From CAZXFH01 sp964640055 (lineage in GTDB: Bacteria > Fidelibacterota > UBA2242 > JAFGTP01), in contig CAZXFH010000044.1 of the NCBI GenBank assembly GCA_964640055.1, forward strand, positions 1 through 25,406: a DNA stretch of 25,406 nt, read 5' to 3'. The number at the start of each line of letters is the position of its first letter. Within the stretch, counting starts at the first letter, position 1. Under the pieces are notes generated by a model, which did no database searches, had not been told where the DNA came from, and was given only the letters and a program-made list of their open reading frames with translations. The position numbers were made by a program, and so were the translations under genes. Below are positions 7,567 through 17,400 of this stretch, piece after piece.

Positions 7567-9138
7567 TTAATTTATGCGGTAATGGCAACCTCGACTTTCG
7601 CGATTCAAGCGTGCGGCATGTAAAACCATTTGGGAAGTGGTGGCCATATTGCGTAAACCGATCAGATTGTTATCCAATTGGCTATGGGCATAGAATTGCT
7701 CGATATCGTAGCACAATTTTTGAAAAATTCCAAAGGCTCTTTCCAGTTTCTTTTTAGTGCGTACAATCCCCACATAGTTCCACATAGTATGCTGCACAAT
7801 AAGCATATCTTCACGGATCAGGTCAGGATCAATGCTCTCCTGTTCCCCACGCCACTGTTCTACGCGGGGAATGATAAAGTTGTTTAACCGGATTTTATCG
7901 GCGCAATCACGGCCGGCCAAAGTGCCATAAACCAGACACTCCATAAGGGAACTGCTAGCCAATCGGTTAGCGCCATGCAGGCCGGTGCAGGCCACTTCTC
8001 CAACCGTTTTTAGGCGCTTGATCGTCGTGTTGGAGAGTGTATCAACGGCCACTCCCCCACATTCATAATGGGCCGCAGGAACTACCGGAATGGGCTCTTG
8101 AGTCATATCCACTTTGTGTTCCAGACAGCGCTGATATATAGTGGGAAAGCGATCCTTGATCCAATCTCCGTCTTTATGGGTGATATCTAGATAAACGCAA
8201 GCAGACTCCGTGCGATTCATCTCCTTGATAATGCTACGGGAAACAATATCCCGGGGGGCCAGAGAGGCCATTTCATGATAGCGGGGCATAAAATTTTCGC
8301 CATCCCGATTTCGCAATACGCCCCCTTCACCACGTAACGCCTCGGTGATCAGAAATCGTTCCCCGTTAGTAGAGAAAAAAGTTGTGGGATGAAACTGAAT
8401 ATATTCCATATTCATAATTCGTCCACCCGCACGATAGGCCATGGCATATCCATCTCCCCGGGCCGTTTCAGAATTGGAGGTATGTAAATATATACATCCC
8501 AGGCCACCAGTCGCCAACACAGTCTGTTTAGCCAGAACCGGGTGTACCTTTCCGCTGTCCTGAAAGAATACGTAGGCTCCGGTGCAGGTAATCGGTTCAT
8601 AGATATGCAGATCATCCAGGGAATGATGGGCCAAAGTTATCAGGTCGACTGCTGTGGCTCCACTGATGAGTTCAATATTAGTGGTGTTTTTAATTTTTTT
8701 TCGGAACTGTTCCTGAATGGCCTTTCCTGTATGATCCTTAACATGGGCAATCCGTTTGCGGCTGTGGGCAGCCTCTCTAGTCAAGTCGATGTCACCCTGT
8801 GGGGTTCTATTGAAAGGAATCTGCAGCTCCCCGATCAGTATCTCATCCAGTAATTCCGGCCCGTAATGGTATATTTGTCTTACTGCCTGGGGATTGACAA
8901 TATGATCGCCGGCCTGCTGGAAATCATCCATATAAGACTGCAGAGAATCAGCTTTACCGCGATACAAAATACCTCCCTGAGCCATATAGGACGCCGAACT
9001 ATTAAAATCCTGGGCACTGTTCAGCAAGGTCACTTTGATTCCGGCCCGGGCAGCTGCCAACGCCACGGCACAGCCACCCAGACCAGCTCCAATTACCAAT
9101 AAATCAGTCACCCGAACAGCTTCAGCGGATCTAGACAT
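7567..9138 (-). CDS. nadB: L-aspartate oxidase
   Basis: Oxidises L-aspartate to iminoaspartate, the first step of de novo NAD synthesis, with FAD; oxygen or fumarate can accept the electrons. The 523-residue flavoprotein has the N-terminal dinucleotide motif GAGLGG (17-22). The substrate-site residues known from the E. coli enzyme (His244, Arg290, His351, Arg386) all appear with a constant offset of six: His250 (QFHPTTF), Arg296 (APRDIVSR), His357 (PAAHYECGG) and Arg392 (GANRLASSS). That argues for NadB rather than succinate dehydrogenase or fumarate reductase flavoprotein. A GGGAG ribosome binding site precedes the ATG. nadA and nadC, the usual partners, are not in the window. Confidence 0.95.
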   Translation of the reverse strand: MSRSAEAVRVTDLLVIGAGLGGCAVALAAARAGIKVTLLNSAQDFNSSASYMAQGGILYRGKADSLQSYMDDFQQAGDHIVNPQAVRQIYHYGPELLDEILIGELQIPFNRTPQGDIDLTREAAHSRKRIAHVKDHTGKAIQEQFRKKIKNTTNIELISGATAVDLITLAHHSLDDLHIYEPITCTGAYVFFQDSGKVHPVLAKQTVLATGGLGCIYLHTSNSETARGDGYAMAYRAGGRIMNMEYIQFHPTTFFSTNGERFLITEALRGEGGVLRNRDGENFMPRYHEMASLAPRDIVSRSIIKEMNRTESACVYLDITHKDGDWIKDRFPTIYQRCLEHKVDMTQEPIPVVPAAHYECGGVAVDTLSNTTIKRLKTVGEVACTGLHGANRLASSSLMECLVYGTLAGRDCADKIRLNNFIIPRVEQWRGEQESIDPDLIREDMLIVQHTMWNYVGIVRTKKKLERAFGIFQKLCYDIEQFYAHSQLDNNLIGLRNMATTSQMVLHAARLNRESRGCHYRIN

Positions 9139-9175
9139 ATGATTCTCTCCCTAATAACTGTTTTAATTTTATCCT

Positions 9176-10594
9176 CTAAAATTTTATAACTAACAAACGC
9201 GGCTCGCTCATTTCCCGGATTGCATAACGCACACCCTCACGGGCATTACCGGATTTCTTGACCCCACCATAGGGCATATGGTCAATCCGATAAGTGGGCA
9301 CATCACCAACTATCACACCGCCAACTTCAATATGTTCATAGGCATAGCGAATCCGTTGAATATCCCGCGTAAACAAGCCGGCCTGGAGACCATACTTCGA
9401 ATTGTCTACCGCCTGGACTGCCTCTTCAAAGTAATCATAGGCGGCCAGGGTCATCAAAGGTGCAAAAACCTCCCGGGCATTGACTTTCATTTCCGGTGTG
9501 GTCTGTTCCAGAATAGTAGGCAGATAAACCGAGCCTTCTCTGCGCCCACCGCATAATATCTCTGCTCCTCTGTCAAGCGCCTCCCTAACCCAGCATTCAA
9601 TACGCTTGGCTTCCTGCAGATGAATCATAGAGCCCACATCGGTCTTTTCTGACAACGGATCTCCAACTATCAATTTCTGTGTCAGGGTTCGTAATTGTTC
9701 AGCTAATTTCTGGTATATTGACCGATGCGCAAAAATTCGTTGGACAGAAATACAGCTTTGCCCGGCATAGCCAAACCCCGCTTTCACAATCGCCTGGGCA
9801 GCAGCATTGCTATCGCAATCGGTATGCACAATTACCGCGGCATTCCCTCCCAATTCCAGGGCAACTTCCTTGTGAGCGGCCAATTTTTTCAAATGCCATC
9901 CAACCGGGGGACTGCCGGTAAAAGTTAACATTTTGATACGGTCATCGGTGGCTAGAATCTCGGCGGCACTTCCCTTGGCCGGAATGACCTGCAGGGCCCC
10001 GTCAGGTAATCCGGCCGTTTTTAATATTTCGGCCAATAACAGACCGGACACCGGTGTTTGCGAAGCTGGTTTTAACACCACTGTATTACGGGCGGCCAAA
10101 GCGGGTGCCAGTTTATGGGCTACCAAATTCAGGGGAAAATTAAAGGGCGTAATTGCCGCAATAACTCCCCGGGGGAAGCGTTGTACCATTGCAAACCGGT
10201 TTTCACCATGAGGCTTATGATCCAGGGGAATTGTTTCGCCATACAGTCTTAAGGCTTCTGTGCTGCCCAGTTCAAAGGTATGGACAGCCCGTTTGACTTC
10301 TCCTCGTGCGGTCTTAATGGGTTTACCGGCTTCCCGGGCAATACACTCGGCTAAAAGCGTCTCCCTTTCAGTAAGCAGCTGGGCTGTCTTTTGGAGGATG
10401 TCCGCGATACGATGAGCTGGAAGTTGTCGCATTTTAGGTGCCGCTTCCTCAGCACTACTTATGGCCTCAGATATAATCTTTTTATCCCCAAAATATACTC
10501 TGGCAAAAGGCTGCTGGTCAAAGGGCTGCTGAATTTCCTGCAAGCGGCCCTGTTTTTTAAATTCTCCATTAATAAATATGGGATAGGTATGCAT
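9176..10594 (-). CDS. NAD(P)-dependent aldehyde dehydrogenase
   Basis: A 472-residue member of the aldehyde dehydrogenase superfamily, which oxidises an aldehyde to an acid with NAD(P)+. The full catalytic set is present: oxyanion Asn152 (TPFNFPLN), Lys175 (LKPAS), general base Glu247 (LELGG) and nucleophile Cys281 (GQSC). The C-terminus GVRYAIREMSEPRLLV resembles lactaldehyde, phosphonoacetaldehyde and GapN-like clades, but the substrate cannot be read from sequence. The ATG at 10594 is preferred over the in-frame TTG at 10615 because a strong AGGGGG ribosome binding site lies between the two. It ends 37 bases before nadB starts, so the two are probably co-transcribed. Confidence 0.88.
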   Translation of the reverse strand: MHTYPIFINGEFKKQGRLQEIQQPFDQQPFARVYFGDKKIISEAISSAEEAAPKMRQLPAHRIADILQKTAQLLTERETLLAECIAREAGKPIKTARGEVKRAVHTFELGSTEALRLYGETIPLDHKPHGENRFAMVQRFPRGVIAAITPFNFPLNLVAHKLAPALAARNTVVLKPASQTPVSGLLLAEILKTAGLPDGALQVIPAKGSAAEILATDDRIKMLTFTGSPPVGWHLKKLAAHKEVALELGGNAAVIVHTDCDSNAAAQAIVKAGFGYAGQSCISVQRIFAHRSIYQKLAEQLRTLTQKLIVGDPLSEKTDVGSMIHLQEAKRIECWVREALDRGAEILCGGRREGSVYLPTILEQTTPEMKVNAREVFAPLMTLAAYDYFEEAVQAVDNSKYGLQAGLFTRDIQRIRYAYEHIEVGGVIVGDVPTYRIDHMPYGGVKKSGNAREGVRYAIREMSEPRLLVIKF

Positions 10595-10655
10595 CACAAC
10601 CCCCTTATCGTTCAAGTATAAAATTATCGTATAATTGACTGTTCAAAATAATATT

Positions 10656-11900
10656 TCACTTTGGGTCTGTTTGTTTGCCGGAATGCTGTTTGTCCCGTGC
10701 GATATGCTTCTTTTTACGTTCTTCGCGTCTGATAATGTTTTCCTGCCAGTGATCCGGTTCCACCGGGTAGTGGTGAAAAAACTGCTCTCGAAATTGATCA
10801 AAACGCTGATCATGGATCGCTTGCCGGGCTTTATTGGTCAGCTCCAGAAAAAAATGCATGTTATGCAGCGTATTCAAGCGCAGTCCGGTCATTTCACCAC
10901 ATTTATATAAGTGGCGCAAATAGGCACGTGAAAAATTTTGGCAGGTGTAACAACTACAATTTTCATCAACCGGTCTGAAATCGGTGCGGTATTGAGCCTG
11001 TTTTAAAACGATGCGCCCCTGCCAGGTATAGAGGGTTCCGTTACGGGCATTCCGGGTGGGCAAGACGCAGTCAAATATATCGATACCACGCATGATGGCC
11101 ATGATCAAATCTTCCGGTTTGCCAACCCCCATCAGGTAATGGGGATAATCTTCCGGAAGCTGCGGAGTGATCTCTTCCAGTAGCGCAAACATTTCATCTT
11201 TCGGCTCGCCGACGGCCAGGCCGCCAATCGCATAGCCATCAAATTCCAGGTTTTTAAGATACGCCACACTCTCCGCCCGCAGGTCAGGATATACGCTGCC
11301 CTGGACGATGCCAAACAGAAATTGTTTGTGTCCGTAACGCGGCGCTAATTTCCGGAAATGTTCCAGCGAGCGTTTCTCCCAGGCGTGGGTGCGTTGCAAA
11401 GACTTTCTGGCCTGTTGATAATCACAGGGATAGGGTGTACATTCATCAAAAGCCATCAGAATATCAGATCCCAAAACCTGCTGGATATCCATGGATATTT
11501 CCGGTGACAGTTTATATTGCGAACCATCAATATGAGATCGAAACGTGATATCCTGGTCAGTGATTTTACCCAAATGAGATAAACTGTAGACCTGAAAACC
11601 GCCGCTGTCCGTTAATATCGGATGCGGCCAGCTGATAAATTGATGTAACCCGCCGGCGCGCTCGATCACTTCCAATCCGGGCCGCAGATATAGATGATAG
11701 GTATTACCAAGGATAATTTGAGCCTGACTTGATTCCAGCTCTGCCGGGGTAAGCGTCTTAACCGTGCCCTGGGTTCCGACCGGCATAAACGTGGGCGTCT
11801 CCACGCTCCCGTGATCGGTATAAAATTTTCCGGCCCGGCCCATGGAAGTTTTATCCTTGACTAATATAGAAAAATTTAATTTGTTTGCTTTTTTCGTCAT
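10656..11900 (-). CDS. tgt: tRNA-guanine transglycosylase (queuine/preQ1)
   Basis: Swaps guanine-34 of GUN-anticodon tRNAs for the queuosine precursor preQ1. The 414-residue protein has Asp98 in LTDSGGFQ, the GIVQGS loop (197-202), and the nucleophile Asp277 in IDIFDCVLPTRNAR. The zinc site is Cys315, Cys317, Cys320 and His346, shifted by 13 from the E. coli positions. It is somewhat longer than E. coli Tgt because of a basic C-terminal tail (RREERKKKHIARDK). queA is not adjacent. It lies 31 bases after the radA stop. Confidence 0.96.
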   Translation of the reverse strand: MTKKANKLNFSILVKDKTSMGRAGKFYTDHGSVETPTFMPVGTQGTVKTLTPAELESSQAQIILGNTYHLYLRPGLEVIERAGGLHQFISWPHPILTDSGGFQVYSLSHLGKITDQDITFRSHIDGSQYKLSPEISMDIQQVLGSDILMAFDECTPYPCDYQQARKSLQRTHAWEKRSLEHFRKLAPRYGHKQFLFGIVQGSVYPDLRAESVAYLKNLEFDGYAIGGLAVGEPKDEMFALLEEITPQLPEDYPHYLMGVGKPEDLIMAIMRGIDIFDCVLPTRNARNGTLYTWQGRIVLKQAQYRTDFRPVDENCSCYTCQNFSRAYLRHLYKCGEMTGLRLNTLHNMHFFLELTNKARQAIHDQRFDQFREQFFHHYPVEPDHWQENIIRREERKKKHIARDKQHSGKQTDPK

Positions 11901-11931
11901 CTATCCGTTTATCCCAATGGATTGATGCTTT

Positions 11932-13299
11932 TTATACCTCTTTCCGGCCCGAGAATATAAGGCTGAACAAATGATTGATCGAATCCACCCCAAAGAGCTG
12001 GGCATCGACAGACTTTTTTAAGACCTTCAGATTACTCTGCGGAGTGTAGATCTTTTTATATCCGAACTTCACAGCTTCACGTGCGCGTTGTTCCACGAAG
12101 GGAACCGAGCGTATCTCCCCGACCAGGCCGACTTCACCAATAAATACCGCCTTGGCGGCTAAGGGAATGTCTTTAAAACTAGACGCCATAGCAGCGATGA
12201 CCCCCAGATTGATGGCAGTTTCATCAACCCGCAACCCCCCGGCTAGATTGACAAACACATCCTGGGTACCCATAGGTAGACCAGCGCGCTTTTCCAGAAC
12301 GGCGATCAGCATAGCCAGCCGTCGATAATCCACTCCGTTGGCCGTCCGCTGTGGGTTTCCATAGGATGTTTGGGTTACCAGGGCCTGCACCTCAACTAAA
12401 AAAGGTCGTGTGCCTTCCATACTAACCGCTACGGCCGAACCGGCCACGTGTTCGCGACGTTCCATCAGAAAGAAGTTAGTGGGATTGCCCACAGGAACAA
12501 GTCCTTTAGACTTCATCTCAAAAACCCCGATCTCATTAGTGGAGCCAAACCGATTTTTGATAGAGCGCAGGGTGCGATAGTAGTTCTGCTTACCCCCTTC
12601 CAAATAGAGTACTGTGTCGACCAAATGTTCCAGAACCTTGGGCCCGGCCAGCATGCCTGATTTGGTAATATGGCCGACCAGCACCACGATGATCCCCAGG
12701 GTTTTGGCCTTTCGCAAGAGTTGGCCGGCACATTCCCTGACCTGGGTGACACTCCCGGGAACGTTCTCAAACTCTTCAGAATAAAGGGTTTGAATGGAGT
12801 CTACCACCACCATTTCGGGGTGATTCTGGTCAATATGAGCTAAAATATGCTCGAGATTGTTCTCGCAGGTGACATAAATGTGGTCATTCTGAATTTGCAG
12901 ACGCTCAGCCCTGATTTGAATCTGTTCTTCTGACTCCTCACCCGAAAAATAAAGTAAATGGTCGCCCTGCATGCAAGTTAGGATCTGAAGCATCAGTGTT
13001 GATTTCCCTATACCCGGTTCACCGCCCAGCAATACCACCGAGCCTTTTACCAGTCCGCCGCCAACTACCCGGTCAAACTCAGAGATTCCGGAAACCAAAC
13101 GCTGTTTTGTTTGACTTCTTTTATCGGTTAAAGGAGTTAGGGGCTGTTGGACAGCGGGTGCCGCTCTTTTCGCTTTGGGTACTGATTTTTCTTCGGCAAA
13201 GCTGTTCCAGGCCCCACACTCCGGACATTTTCCCGTCCATTTCGGTTGCACATTACCACATTCCTGGCAAATATATATAGTTTTACTTTTTTTCGCCAT
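11932..13299 (-). CDS. radA: DNA repair protein RadA (Sms)
   Basis: A RecA-related helicase/branch-migration factor used in homologous recombination. The 455-residue product has the N-terminal C4 zinc finger (Cys11, Cys14, Cys25, Cys28; CQECG...CPECG), Walker A GGEPGIGKST (92-101), the RadA-specific KNRFG motif, and a C-terminal Lon-protease-like domain. The frame is open upstream to 13362, but the ATG at 13299 gives the conserved MAKKSKTIYICQECG start and has an AAGGTG ribosome binding site. It therefore overlaps the 3' end of the upstream transporter gene by 17 bases. Confidence 0.95.
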   Translation of the reverse strand: MAKKSKTIYICQECGNVQPKWTGKCPECGAWNSFAEEKSVPKAKRAAPAVQQPLTPLTDKRSQTKQRLVSGISEFDRVVGGGLVKGSVVLLGGEPGIGKSTLMLQILTCMQGDHLLYFSGEESEEQIQIRAERLQIQNDHIYVTCENNLEHILAHIDQNHPEMVVVDSIQTLYSEEFENVPGSVTQVRECAGQLLRKAKTLGIIVVLVGHITKSGMLAGPKVLEHLVDTVLYLEGGKQNYYRTLRSIKNRFGSTNEIGVFEMKSKGLVPVGNPTNFFLMERREHVAGSAVAVSMEGTRPFLVEVQALVTQTSYGNPQRTANGVDYRRLAMLIAVLEKRAGLPMGTQDVFVNLAGGLRVDETAINLGVIAAMASSFKDIPLAAKAVFIGEVGLVGEIRSVPFVEQRAREAVKFGYKKIYTPQSNLKVLKKSVDAQLFGVDSINHLFSLIFSGRKEV

Positions 13300-14200
13300 A
13301 CCTAACACCTTGATAATTCTGAGTACTGAAAAAGCGTAGATATTTTCTCCAGTCATAGACAAACAAACCGATAAAGATCAGCACCATCCCCATAAGTTCC
13401 CGCAGGGTGACCAGCTCTCCTAAAATCCCGGCACCAACCAACAGGGCAAATAGGGGTGTAATAAAAGTTACAAAAGATAATTTGATAACAGAAATATGCC
13501 GGATAAGATAAAAATAGATCGAAAACACGACTGCCGAGCCGAAAATACCCAGATAGGCGGCTGAGAGTATATTGGGCAGGGTCCATTGCATCTGCGACCA
13601 ATGCCCGAAAATAAGCGCGTTAAGCCCATGAAAAAGCCCGGCCGTTCCCAGGGCAAAAGCTGTCAGCACCATAGAATCGTAGGGCGCTTTCCAATTTTTG
13701 ACATAGATACTGGGAAAGGCGGCAAAAAACACACCGCTCAGGGTGATCAGGCATCCCAGAAGTACCTGGGCATTGAACACCAGTGTTTGGTCCGACAGTA
13801 TGGTAAAAACACCTGCCATAGAGACAACAATCGCACCGATCCGGATTCGATTCAGGCGCTCACCCCGAACCCAGTAATGGGCCAGTAAACCGGTCACCAG
13901 GGGCATGGTGGTCCAGAGAATAGAAGAAAGGCTACTGGGAATATACTGCATACCCCAATAGGTGCAGAAATAGCTGATCGACATATTGAATAGACCGACA
14001 AATAAATATAATTTGATCGAATTACGATCTCTTCGAACATAGCGACCGCTGATTAGAATAAAAAGAAAGAGGGCTACAGAAGCAATCATGAACCGTAAGG
14101 CCATACCAACCAGGGGCGGCGTACCTTCCAGTCCGATTTTTATCGCCGACCAGGTCGTTCCCCAAATAAGACAAAGAATTAAGAATAAAATGTAATTCAT
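13283..14200 (-). CDS. EamA/DMT-superfamily metabolite transporter
   Basis: A 305-residue inner-membrane protein with about ten hydrophobic helices in two EamA repeats (about 1-140 and 150-285). The N-terminal signature LIWGTTWSAIKIGL and the end of the first repeat (YIPSSLSSILWTTMPLVTGLLAHY) are typical of the drug/metabolite transporter superfamily. These proteins move amino acids, nucleosides or other metabolites; the substrate cannot be inferred. It is the first gene of the minus-strand run, and its last codons overlap the start of radA. The ribosome binding site ahead of the ATG is poor. Confidence 0.88.
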   Translation of the reverse strand: MNYILFLILCLIWGTTWSAIKIGLEGTPPLVGMALRFMIASVALFLFILISGRYVRRDRNSIKLYLFVGLFNMSISYFCTYWGMQYIPSSLSSILWTTMPLVTGLLAHYWVRGERLNRIRIGAIVVSMAGVFTILSDQTLVFNAQVLLGCLITLSGVFFAAFPSIYVKNWKAPYDSMVLTAFALGTAGLFHGLNALIFGHWSQMQWTLPNILSAAYLGIFGSAVVFSIYFYLIRHISVIKLSFVTFITPLFALLVGAGILGELVTLRELMGMVLIFIGLFVYDWRKYLRFFSTQNYQGVRYGEKK

Positions 14201-14437
14201 CTTGAAAGGAAAGTTATAAAATCCGCTATTCCCGGTAAAACAGGCTTGGTGCGAATCTCGTTATCAAATAATTATCATTCACGGCATACACTATATAAAA
14301 TAAGGTGTTAATCGAGCTTAAAGGTAAAAACATCCCGCCAGGTTAACAATACTTTTATTGCTACTGGATATATCGAATATTGGGGCCAAGCCGTTAAATT
14401 ATTTAAGAGTAAATATAAAACAGAGCAGGATTAATCA

Positions 14438-17400
14438 TCAATAGTCCAAGCCGAGAGAAAAATAATACATTGGGCTATCGATTTTATTCAGATCAAAGCG
14501 CCAAGCAACATCGATCTTCAGGACGAAATATCCTAAAAATATCCGTGAACCAACACCGAATCCGCCTACGAGTTCATCCATATAGAACCCCCGATAGGGG
14601 GTATAGCCAAAGGGGTGTAGATCTTCTTTCCAGGCGGTACCCATATCCAGAAAAGTCACCCCCTGAATCCCGCCAAGTGTCATGGGGAGTGGCCAGCCTA
14701 ATTTCAAATATTCAATAAACGGATAGCGAAATTCATAATTCATTAAAAAGAAACGGGTGCCTTCACGCTCGTAATAGCGTGCACCTCTGAGAGGAGTAAC
14801 AAATTCGGAAAAATATATTTCATTGGCGTTCTCGAAATGGTGATAGCGCCTAAATTTTTGGTTTAGCCAGTTACTTTCGCCGCCCACGAAGAAATACTGG
14901 GCGTTTTTACCTACACTGGCACCCGTTGAAAGTCGCAGAGCAAAGGAGTATTTATTATTCAGCTTGAAATACCGACGTAAATCAAGCTGAAGACTCATAA
15001 ATTCCAGACTATACTGATTGTATTTAGGACTGATAATATAATCCAGCCGTCCCCGCCAACCATCAATTGGATACAAAAATCCCCATAAAGAATTGTCAAA
15101 GACAAAAGCTGCCCGGGGGAGCAGCGTATGAATTTTACTGATTGTTTTGGATTGCCCGGTTTGCAGAAAGACCAGGTTTTGTTCTACATTAAACCAGGTC
15201 GAGCCGAATTCCAGACGTGAAAACTTGGTAAAGGGTAAAGAAGCGGACAAATCACCACCATAATTACGCCAGCGCCAGAGATATAGAAGGCTGGTGGCAT
15301 AAAAGTTAGCCATATGGAATCCGGTAAAGCTATAATTGATCCGATTCGTCAGATATTGATAGGAAAGGTAATAATCGCTATTTTCCAGGTCGACATACAT
15401 TTCGGTGCCAAAAGTAAGGCGGTGATTGCCCATTATATCGCTAAAGGAAAATACCGTAGTGCCCTGAAACCCCCAAAAAGTGCTGTATCCCGCCTGACTT
15501 TCTACATAATCCAGTGAAAATTTTGTTTTATAGGGTCGGACAACATAGGCTCCGCTATCATCCTTGTTTTTAAGCGTATCCAATTTGGGTTGCGGCGTAA
15601 CGGTATCTATAGCCGTCTGATTATATTCTTCCCAGCTGCTATATCCCGGAGCAAAAATGTAATTAGAATAGGATCCCCGTGCGGATACTTTACGCGTCTT
15701 GGAGCCTCTCCCGTCTTTTCCCAGGACAGACAATTCATCGACTTCCTTCTGTTGTTGCCACCTCTTTTTCAATTCTTTTGCATAGAGAGTCGGTTGGACC
15801 TCTTGGGGCTCCCCGATCATATCCAAAGGATTACTGAGGGTATAGACATCCCATCCCCGATCGGCATATCCGGCAAAAACCAGGCGGGAATCGTTCCGAG
15901 ACAAACTGGGCTGAAAAGCACCGGTCAGAACATTGGTAATTGCGACAGGTTCAAACTCGTCAAGATCAGCCACATACAAATTATTGACTCCATTAGAATC
16001 AGAGGTAAAGATCAGTGAATTCTGGGTATGCGCCCAGATCGGGCTACTTTCGTTCCAGGGTGTATCGGTTAAGCGCACAACTTTTTCGTCCGCTATATCA
16101 TAATAAAACAAATCCGTCTGATGATAATTATATTTGGAAATCATTTCATCAGAGTCATATCGTTGGTTGTCCTGCTCGCGTCCTCGCTGGGCAGCATATA
16201 CAATTTTTTGATTATCCAGTGACCACGCCGGTTCGAAGTCAGAAAAACGATCGTTAGTTAAGCGCTGTAATTTTTCTTGTGCCAGCTGGTAAATGTACAG
16301 ATCTGTTTGCCCATTCTGCAAGCCGACAAAAGCGATTTGGGCTCCATCCGGTGACCAGGCTGCAGAAAAGATTTCCTCTAATCGCTCGAAAGTATACTGC
16401 TGTAGCTCCCCGGACTCTACGTCAACAACGGTTAAGGCGTCGATTCCTCCGCTCTTGACTGCCAGACAGATATTTTGACCATCGGGTGACCAACTCAGGC
16501 GGGGATATAAAAATTTCATTTCCTCTAATGCCGGGGTGCGTTGCCCGCGGACGACCTTTTTAATCATTTTTCCGTCTGCAGCTGAAATAAGCATAATATC
16601 GGCATAACCATTGCGATCTGAAATAATGGCGATTGATTTGCCATTGGGAGCAATGGCCGGGGCCGTATTAAAATAATTTTTCAATTTCTTATGATCCGTC
16701 AGGCGGGTAGCGATTTTTTCTAATTCTGCGCGCTCGGCGATATCAGGCCAATATATTTTCCGCACCCATTTATGCCATTCTTCGGACAATTCTTCTGAAT
16801 CCATGCCCACAGAGGCTTTAAATCCTTTTTCCACATTCCTGCGGCTTTTCATTTTACGCCAGATTTCACCGACTTTTTCAACCCCATATTTATCGGCAAT
16901 AAAACGGTATACAGATTGCCCTCCTTTGTAGGCCAGATAGTAATCAAGATACTTGATATCGGGAATATCATTGGCCAGGGCAATATCTCTGATGACCATA
17001 TCGGAATTGGTGTCCCAGCCAATGGATACGAACTCGGCCAGACCTTCATTCATCCAGAGTGGAATTCGCAGCTGGACCCGTCCCGAGATCACACTTTGGA
17101 TATTGCCGCCATAGATCATATCATTAACCATCACATGTGACAGCTCATGTCGAAGAACATGCCAAAAGCCATGATAATCACCTTCAAAGGCAACCACAGC
17201 GCGATTTTTAAATAACTCTGTAAATCCCTGAACCCCTTCCGTGAGATAACTAAGGGTAACATTGGTCTGCTGAAAATCACTATGGGAATTATAAATGATT
17301 AGGGGAACGCGTTTATTCAATTTCCAGTGTAAAACATTGGCAATGCGATCGATTTGTTCTTCTGCAATAGGAGCGGCGAATTCAGCCAATTCTTTTCCAT

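Noticed and set aside
11932..13362. Longer N-terminus for RadA starting at 13362
   Set aside because: The extra 21 residues lie within the end of the EamA gene and are not part of the RadA family; the inner ATG has a ribosome binding site and the conserved N-terminus.
14201..14437. Possible promoter or small RNA between the protease-barrel gene and the EamA gene
   Set aside because: Only AT-rich sequence with several weak box-like matches; nothing stands out from the background.
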